A DNA stretch of 62,794 nt from CAYQDF01 sp964416175 (GTDB lineage Bacteria > Chloroflexota > Anaerolineae > Anaerolineales > UBA4823). Location of the stretch: positions 1-62,794 of the forward strand of contig CAYQDF010000008.1 in assembly GCA_964416175.1 (NCBI GenBank), read 5' to 3'. Both the position numbers and the translations under genes were made by a program. Of this stretch, positions 58,110 through 62,794 are shown piece after piece (position 1 is the stretch's first letter; every line of letters starts with the position of its first letter). Below the pieces are notes generated by a model. It was not told where the DNA came from. It saw only the letters and a list, made by a program, of their open reading frames with translations, and made no database searches.

Positions 58110-59018
58110 ATGTCCAAACGAACTAAAAACATCGGCCTTCTGCTGGCCGGCGGCGTGCTCCTTGCCGCAGTTGCTTTAACCGTCGCGTTCGGTTTCACAT
58201 CGAGCGCCAGCGCTAAAGCAGCAACCGCTGCCGGGTTGCCCGCCGGATCGACCTTTCCGCACTTCGGGCCGGGATTCCCCGGCGGCTACCTGGATGAAGA
58301 CGAGTATCTCGCAGATGCCCTGGGTGTCACGGTCGAAGAGCTCCAGGCTGCCCGCCAGGAAGCTGCGGACGCAGCCATCCAGGCCGCCCTGGAGCAGGGC
58401 CTGATCACCCAGGAGCAGGCGGATCTGCTGACCCTGCGCGGCTTCATCGGCGGGCGCGGGTTCCGGGGAGGGTGGTTCGGCTTCCATGGCAGAGCTGGCG
58501 AGTTCTCTGACGCCGTCGACTACGACGCGTTGCTCGCTGAGGCGCTGGGCATCAGCGTCGAGGAGTTGCAGTCTGCCCGCGAAGAGGCGCAATCCGCCAT
58601 GCTGGCCCAGGCAGTGGAAGATGGGCTCCTCACCCAGGAGCAGGCCGACCTGATCCTCGCCAGGCGCGCCCTGCAGAGCTATCTGGACCCGGAAGCCCTG
58701 TTCGCTGAAGCCCTGGGGATAACCGTGGAGCAGCTCCAGAGCTACCGCGACGAAGGCCTGTCCCTCAGCGAGATCCTCGCGGAAAGCGGGATGACCGCCC
58801 TCGAAGCGCGCACGGCCCTGGAGGCTGCCCGTGAGGCCGCCATCCAGCAGGCTGTCGACGACGGCGTCATCACGCAGGACCAGGCGGACCAGATCCTTGA
58901 CAATGGCTTCTTCGGAGGCGGTTTTGGAGGGTTCGGTCACCGGGGCGGCTTCGGCCGGGGCGGTTTCTGGGCCCCAGTAGAACCCGTCACGCCGGACACC
59001 GAAGGCACCGGCCTCTAA
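58110..59018 (+). CDS. Exported protein with three DUF2680-like helical repeats
   Basis: This 302-residue protein has a signal sequence (residues 5-37). Three related helical modules follow: ADALGVTVEELQAARQEA with EQGLITQEQADLL, AEALGISVEELQSAREEA with EDGLLTQEQADLI, and AEALGITVEQLQSYRDEG with DDGVITQDQADQI. The pattern fits DUF2680/YckD-like proteins. Gly/Phe/Arg-rich linkers lie between and at the end (GFGGFGHRGGFGRGGFW). The function is unknown. GGAGG precedes ATG 58110. Promoter motifs are shared with the response regulator at 60215. Confidence 0.82.
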   Translation: MSKRTKNIGLLLAGGVLLAAVALTVAFGFTSSASAKAATAAGLPAGSTFPHFGPGFPGGYLDEDEYLADALGVTVEELQAARQEAADAAIQAALEQGLITQEQADLLTLRGFIGGRGFRGGWFGFHGRAGEFSDAVDYDALLAEALGISVEELQSAREEAQSAMLAQAVEDGLLTQEQADLILARRALQSYLDPEALFAEALGITVEQLQSYRDEGLSLSEILAESGMTALEARTALEAAREAAIQQAVDDGVITQDQADQILDNGFFGGGFGGFGHRGGFGRGGFWAPVEPVTPDTEGTGL

Positions 59019-59103
59019 ATCGTCCCCGTAGGGGTACAGCGGTTGGAAAATGGAACACGGAGGCCGCTGTGCCCCTACTTAAAGAGGTCGTCGCGAGTAG
59101 ATC

Positions 59104-59528
59104 ATGAAGAGATATTATTATAAATACGCAACCCTGTCCGTTGCAATGGCGTTCATCCTCCTCAGCCTGACGGCCTGCAGAGTCTCCGGGTCATTGGTCG
59201 GCCTGACCGCAGCACCGGAGCTGGCTGGCGCCAGCCAGCTCTCTGTCTCAACCGGGGAAGAGGACGCCGCGTCGGAAGACCTCTCACCCATCAGTCTTTC
59301 CGAGACTAGCGCCAGTGACCTGGAAAGCCGGCTGATCGAACTCTACCAGGAAGCGAACCCTTCCGTGGTTTACATCATCACTTCAACCGGCAGCGGCAAG
59401 TGAGCGATTTCTCCAACCTCAATTCTTACCTGGTGTTCCAGGCGAAAGTCGGGCAGACGATCCAGGTGACGGTGATGCGAAACGGCGAAGAGATGACCAT
59501 CCCGGTAACCCTGGGGGCGAGGCCGTAA
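59104..59528 (+). pseudogene. DegP/HtrA-like protease remnant with internal deletion
   Basis: The first 99 codons encode a lipobox signal (LSLTAC), a linker, and the start of a trypsin-like protease domain (LIELYQEANPSVVYIITSTGSG). Reading stops at TGA 59401-59403. In another frame the next bases encode only the end of a PDZ domain (SNLNSYLVFQAKVGQTIQV, then NGEEMTIPVTLGARP, stop at 59526-59528). The whole catalytic domain and most of the PDZ domain are missing. This is a gene destroyed by a deletion and frameshift; the 99-residue lipoprotein may still be made. Confidence 0.8.
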
Positions 59529-59543
59529 TCCGAGAATCTCCAC

Positions 59544-59825
59544 GTGTTGACCACCATGTTGCGCAGCGCCTTCCCAGATTTCAAAGCCACAATTGATGAC
59601 ATCCTCGCCGAAGACGACAAGGTGGTACTCCGCATGACCTGGAATGGCACCCAAAAGGGCGAGTTTTTGGGCGTCCCAGCCACCGGCAAGCGCGTATCCT
59701 TTGGCGTGATCGACATTATCCGTATTGCGAATGGAAAGTTGGTAGAGCATTGGGGCCAGATGGATAGTATGAGTATGATGCAGCAGCTTGGTGCCATCCC
59801 AGCCCCGGTCGAAGGCCAAGATTAA
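59544..59825 (+). pseudogene. N-terminally truncated SnoaL-like (ester cyclase-type) gene
   Basis: These 93 codons match the C-terminal two thirds of SnoaL-like proteins: MLRSAFPDFKATIDDILAEDDKVVLRMTWNGT, FLGVPATGKRVSFGVIDIIR and NGKLVEHWGQMDSMSMMQQLG. The first 40 or so residues, including the first helices and part of the pocket, are absent. The beginning abuts the DegP remnant, in the same frame as its stop. The possible GTG start has no ribosome site. It is probably a deletion remnant, though the fold might still form. Confidence 0.65.
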
Positions 59826-60214
59826 GCAAAAAAACACACCCTGGGGTTCTACCTGCATACGATGAACAAAGCCCACTCGGGGCTTGCATCTATGGATACA
59901 ACCGGAGAAAAGAGCCATTTGCGGGCTGCAAGCCCGCAAATGGCTCTTTTTTCGATTAGCGGAAACCGCGTATTAATCGAAGAATTCCTGGACCTGGAAC
60001 ATTTTACTCAGAGTTCGCGAGGGGGATTCTACGCGACCCCCGGCGGCGTGAGCCGGTAGTTCGTTCGCCCTGTTGGGGGTAAGAATTCACATTTTTCCCA
60101 TCATTTCTTAACAATTTCTAAATGAAGAAGGATTATCCTCAGCAGGAGATCAAGAATGATAAGATAACAGGCTACTGGTTGCTTGCATTCTCACCTGGCA
60201 TTCGGGATATTGGC
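59826..60214. other. Intergenic region with terminator and regulator motifs
   Basis: No gene is seen in these 389 bases. They hold a long terminator hairpin (59908-59952), a small GGGGG/CCCCC hairpin near 60025-60045, and an AT-rich stretch before the regulator gene with TTCACATTTT (60086-60095) and TTTCTTAACAATTTCTAAA (60104-60122), two imperfect direct half sites. Confidence 0.5.
59908..59952 (+). terminator. Long rho-independent terminator
   Basis: AAAAGAGCCATTTGCGGGCT (59908-59927) pairs perfectly with the arm at 59931-59950, about 20 base pairs with a three-base loop, and TTTTTT follows; AAAA on the other side makes it usable in both directions. It is unusually long and perfect for this window. 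Confidence 0.9.
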
Positions 60215-60911
60215 ATGGCTAAGAAGATCCTCGTCGTGGACGACAAGAAAGAGCTGCGCGACATGCTCAGACAGTATCTGGCTCAGGAAGGGTTCGACGT
60301 CGTGACCGCCGGCGACGGCCAGGAGGCTCTGTTCATCGCCCGCCAGGAAAGACCCGACCTGATCCTCCTCGACCTGATGATGCCCGAGATGGGCGGCTAC
60401 GAGTTCATGCGGGTCTACAGCCGGGAGGCCAGCACCCCCACCGTGATTCTGACCGCCAAGCTCGAGGAGAACGACAAGATCCTGGGACTGGAGCTGGGCG
60501 CGGACGACTACGTGACCAAGCCTTTCAGCCTGCGCGAGCTCGCAGCCCGGGTGCGAGCTGTCCTGCGCCGGTCGGAAAAAAGCGAAGAAATCCCGGACCT
60601 GGTCCGGGCGGCGGACATCACCCTGGACCGCAAAGGCCGGGAGGTCGTGGTCGGCTCACTCCGGGTCGACCTGACGCCCTCCGAATTCGAACTGCTGGCG
60701 ACCCTGATGGCCGCGCCAGGCCGGGTCTTCTCCCGNNNNNNNNNNGGAGCTCCTCGACCGCCTGCAAGGCGCGGCCTATGAAGGCTACGAGCGCACCATT
60801 GACGTGCACATCCGCAACCTGCGCGCCAAGATCGAGCCGGACTCCTCTGCGCCGCGCTACATCGAGACCGTGTACGGGGTCGGCTACCGCTTCGCCCCGC
60901 AGAAGAGATAA
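60215..60911 (+). CDS. OmpR-family response regulator interrupted by a sequence gap
   Basis: This regulator has a receiver domain with VVDDKKELRD, phosphoacceptor Asp in LILLDLMMPEMGG, and TKPFSLREL, then a winged helix with LTPSEFELLATLMAAPGRVFS. Ten N (60736-60745) interrupt the gene, and it resumes with ELLDRLQG and VDVHIRNLRAKIEPD to VYGVGYRFAP. The annotated length is not a multiple of three because the N run is a placeholder. The conserved FSREELLDR suggests that only about three bases are really missing. It is followed nine bases later by a histidine kinase. Confidence 0.88.
60736..60745. other. Assembly gap (10 N)
   Basis: Ten unknown bases inside the response regulator gene. The flanks read CCCG before and GGAGCTC after; the family pattern FSREELL would need three bases (CGA or similar) between them. 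Confidence 0.95.
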
Positions 60912-60920
60912 CCGGACGAG

Positions 60921-62309
60921 ATGCGTTCCCTGGCGCTCAAACTCACCCTGGCTTTCCTGCTCGTCGGGCTGATCGGAGCCGTGGTCGTCGCGATCCTGGT
61001 GCAACTGCGCACACAGCGCAACTTCGACCGCCTGATCCGGGACCAGTACCAGCCGTCCCTCGTCGCAGACCTGATCCGGTATTACCAGGCGACCGGGAGC
61101 TGGGAGGGCGTGGAAACCGTCTTTCATCCCGGCGAGGGGATCCCCGTCGGCGAGGGGAATTCCGCTGTCGGTGAGCCGGGCGCTTCCTATGGAGCACGGC
61201 GCGCATTTTTCGTCATCGGTGACGCCAATGGGACGGTCGTCTTCGGAGGCGGACCACAGTTCGAAGAGCGGGTTCTGCGATCATCCGACCTCGACAAGGG
61301 CGTGCCGCTAGTCGTTAACAACACGACCGTCGGCTGGCTGATCTTCGCACCCGCCCTCGATCGCTGGAGCCCCGGCACGCCGGAAGGAAATTTCCTCCAG
61401 AATGTCAGGCAGGACATCCTCCTGAGTGCGGGGATCGCGACTGCGATCGCCCTCGTACTGGGGGGTGTGCTGGCTTACACCCTGACGCGCTCCCTGCGTG
61501 AACTGACCGCGGCGACGAAAGCCCTGGCTGGCGGGGAGCTGGGCCACCAGGTCCAGGTCCGCTCGAAGGACGAGCTGGGCGCGCTCGTAGATTCGTTCAA
61601 CCAAATGAGCCTGGAGCTCGCCCGTTCCAACACGCTGCGTCGCAAAATGACGGCAGACATCGCCCACGACCTGCGCACCCCGCTGTCCGTGATCCTGGGC
61701 TACACCGAAGCCCTGAGAGACGGCAAGCTCGACCCCAACCCGGAAATGTTCACCGTGATGCACACCGAGGCCCAGCACCTCAGCCGCCTGATCGACGACC
61801 TGAAGACTCTGGCGCTGGCCGACGCCGGCGAGCTGCCATTAAATTATCAGCTCCTATCGCCGGGAGACCTGCTGAAGCGCGCCGCTGACGCTTACCGGAT
61901 CAAAGCCAACAAGGGAGGGATCGCCCTCCGCACGAAGATCGCCCCTGACCTGCCCCCCATCCGGGTCGACGGGGAGCGGATGGCGCAGGTGCTGGGTAAC
62001 CTGATGAGCAACGCCTTCCGCTACACGCCCCGCGGCGGTGAGATCACCCTCCTGGCAGACCACACGGACAGGGGTGTCAGGCTGCGGGTCGCGGACAACG
62101 GCCCGGGCATTGCCGCCGAGGACCTGCCGTTCATCTTCGAGCGCTCCTTCCGGGGGGACAAGGCCCGCCGCCAGCAGGAGGGCGAGACCGGGTTGGGCCT
62201 CGCCATCGCCAAGTCCTTGGTGGAAGCCCAGAATGGCACGATATCCGCAGAGAGCGAGCCAGGCCAGGGAATGACGTTTAGTATTTTGTTCCCAGCTGTC
62301 GCTGTTTGA
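60921..62309 (+). CDS. Sensor histidine kinase (BaeS-like)
   Basis: This 462-residue sensor kinase has a membrane helix at residues 8-28, an extracellular domain of about 130 residues (including GARRAFFVIGDANGTVVFGG), a second helix near residue 170-190, HAMP (TRSLRELTAATKALAGGELG), HisKA with the phosphoacceptor in DIAHDLRTPLSVILGY, and HATPase_c with NAFRYTPRGG, DNGPGIAAEDLPFIFE and GLGLAIAKSLVEAQ. It pairs with the response regulator nine bases upstream. The signal is unknown. The promoter motifs shared with the repeated secreted protein suggest that gene as a target. Confidence 0.92.
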   Translation: MRSLALKLTLAFLLVGLIGAVVVAILVQLRTQRNFDRLIRDQYQPSLVADLIRYYQATGSWEGVETVFHPGEGIPVGEGNSAVGEPGASYGARRAFFVIGDANGTVVFGGGPQFEERVLRSSDLDKGVPLVVNNTTVGWLIFAPALDRWSPGTPEGNFLQNVRQDILLSAGIATAIALVLGGVLAYTLTRSLRELTAATKALAGGELGHQVQVRSKDELGALVDSFNQMSLELARSNTLRRKMTADIAHDLRTPLSVILGYTEALRDGKLDPNPEMFTVMHTEAQHLSRLIDDLKTLALADAGELPLNYQLLSPGDLLKRAADAYRIKANKGGIALRTKIAPDLPPIRVDGERMAQVLGNLMSNAFRYTPRGGEITLLADHTDRGVRLRVADNGPGIAAEDLPFIFERSFRGDKARRQQEGETGLGLAIAKSLVEAQNGTISAESEPGQGMTFSILFPAVAV

Positions 62310-62486
62310 AGGGATCTACGATTTCCAGTCCACGGAACCGCTGACCATCCTGCCGGTCCTCGGTGTAGAGAACGCTGCATCCGCCTTGAACGGCCGCGGC
62401 AAGGATTGCTGTTTCTTTTCTGGCTGGCTTCCGTCAAACGAGAAGACAAAGATATTCGTGTCAATGACGTTATTCACCCTCACCAT
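62278..62486 (-). pseudogene. PIN-domain (VapC-like) toxin remnant with central deletion
   Basis: From ATG 62486 the minus strand encodes the start of a PIN-domain ribonuclease: NNVIDTNIFVFSFDGSQPEKKQ, with the first catalytic Asp. The next bases, in another frame, encode only the end: AILAAAVQGGCSVLYTEDRQ, then GLEIVDPFKQ, stopping near 62278. About 80 central residues, with the other acidic residues, are missing and the frame changes at the joint. It is a dead toxin gene. No antitoxin is seen; its start overlaps the end of the receiver protein gene, and its end overlaps the kinase gene. Confidence 0.75.
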
Positions 62487-62794
62487 TTCTGTAAACCCGC
62501 CTCATCAGTGCGTGGACCCTGGCGAGGAACTCCTTCGGGTGGAAAGGCTCCTCCAGGCACAGGTCCGCCCCGGTTTCCAGGCCGACCAGCCTGTCTTCGT
62601 CGGACATGCCGCTGCCCATCAAAATCAGCGGCAGCATTGCAGTCTTCTCAGCTGCGCGCAGCCTGCGGAGGACCGCCAGACTGCTCAGGTCGGGCAGCCT
62701 CCAGTCCAGCAGCACCAGGCTCGGAATGGCGGTCAGGAGCGTTACGAAGGCGTTCTCACCTGATCTCGAGATTTCCACTTTGTAGCCCGCCCCG
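62470..62794 (-). CDS. Response regulator receiver domain, partial at window end
   Basis: The last about 108 codons of a receiver-domain protein are visible; the N-terminal acidic pocket lies outside the window. The phosphoacceptor is the Asp in LVLLDWRLPDLSSL. The usual Lys before Pro-Phe is replaced: the motif reads LEEPFHPKEFLARV where TKPF is expected, so phosphorylation-dependent switching may be impaired. It ends shortly after the receiver fold, without a DNA-binding domain at this end. The PIN remnant begins 16 bases before its stop. Confidence 0.75.
   Translation of the reverse strand, partial: GAGYKVEISRSGENAFVTLLTAIPSLVLLDWRLPDLSSLAVLRRLRAAEKTAMLPLILMGSGMSDEDRLVGLETGADLCLEEPFHPKEFLARVHALMRRVYRNGEGE

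Noticed and set aside
59370..59939. A 189-codon minus-strand frame over the DegP and SnoaL remnants
   Set aside because: The plus-strand remnants have clear homology; the minus translation is His/Arg-rich with no domain and no ribosome site.

Overview
The window (about 62.8 kb, GC-rich, one short run of N) looks like a metagenome-derived scaffold from a member of the Chloroflexota, most likely Anaerolineae. This is inferred from style rather than from a marker gene: many lipobox proteins with Thr-Pro-rich linkers and no outer-membrane proteins, a VanW-family protein, a lysine 2,3-aminomutase, a tungsten-type aldehyde ferredoxin oxidoreductase, an ECF cobalt/nickel transporter and a T-box leader. 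No rRNA, tRNA, CRISPR array, transposase or phage gene was seen.

Layout. 1-2.9 kb: Fur-type regulator and cbiMQO metal uptake operon on the minus strand, with a stop codon inside cbiO. 3-8.9 kb: thioredoxin, SerA-type dehydrogenase, M32 carboxypeptidase, a receiver protein, a lipoprotein and kamA. 9-13.5 kb (minus): solute-binding lipoprotein and three consecutive M42 aminopeptidases. 14-21 kb: PIG-L deacetylase, greA, lysS, a TrpF-like barrel coupled to a PfkB kinase, then a serine T-box, serS and DUF456. 21-25 kb (minus): HEAT protein, then VanW, GH114 and Trm112-like genes. 25.4-31.4 kb: a 1987-residue alpha-2-macroglobulin-like lipoprotein. 31.5-34 kb (minus): overlapping cysteine hydrolase, flavoprotein and RlmN-like radical SAM genes. 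34-37 kb: DUF1232, a PQQ-type sugar dehydrogenase and a phosphoesterase.

37-41.4 kb is a tungstoenzyme locus: an AT-rich leader with a 14-bp hairpin, an AOR-family enzyme, a radical SAM/SPASM maturase, a fusion of two MoaD-like domains, and a separate small transcription unit (promoter, 29-codon ORF inside a 10-bp inverted repeat, terminator). An ABC exporter pair, an MFS remnant, acetyltransferases, a HAD protein and an amidase follow.

47-56.7 kb is a metal island: CopB-type and P1B-4-type ATPases, an ArsR repressor with a CzrA-like metal site and its own operator, a Met/Gly-rich protein with a two-component system, and a lipoprotein copper nitrite reductase. A near-identical 19-bp site lies in front of the two copper operons and suggests one regulator. 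The last 6 kb holds an alpha/beta hydrolase, an internally repeated secreted protein, a second two-component system with the N gap, and several decayed genes (a DegP-like protease, a SnoaL-like gene, a PIN toxin). A GA-phased heptanucleotide repeat occurs at three places between 33.6 and 44.6 kb, once inside a coding sequence.
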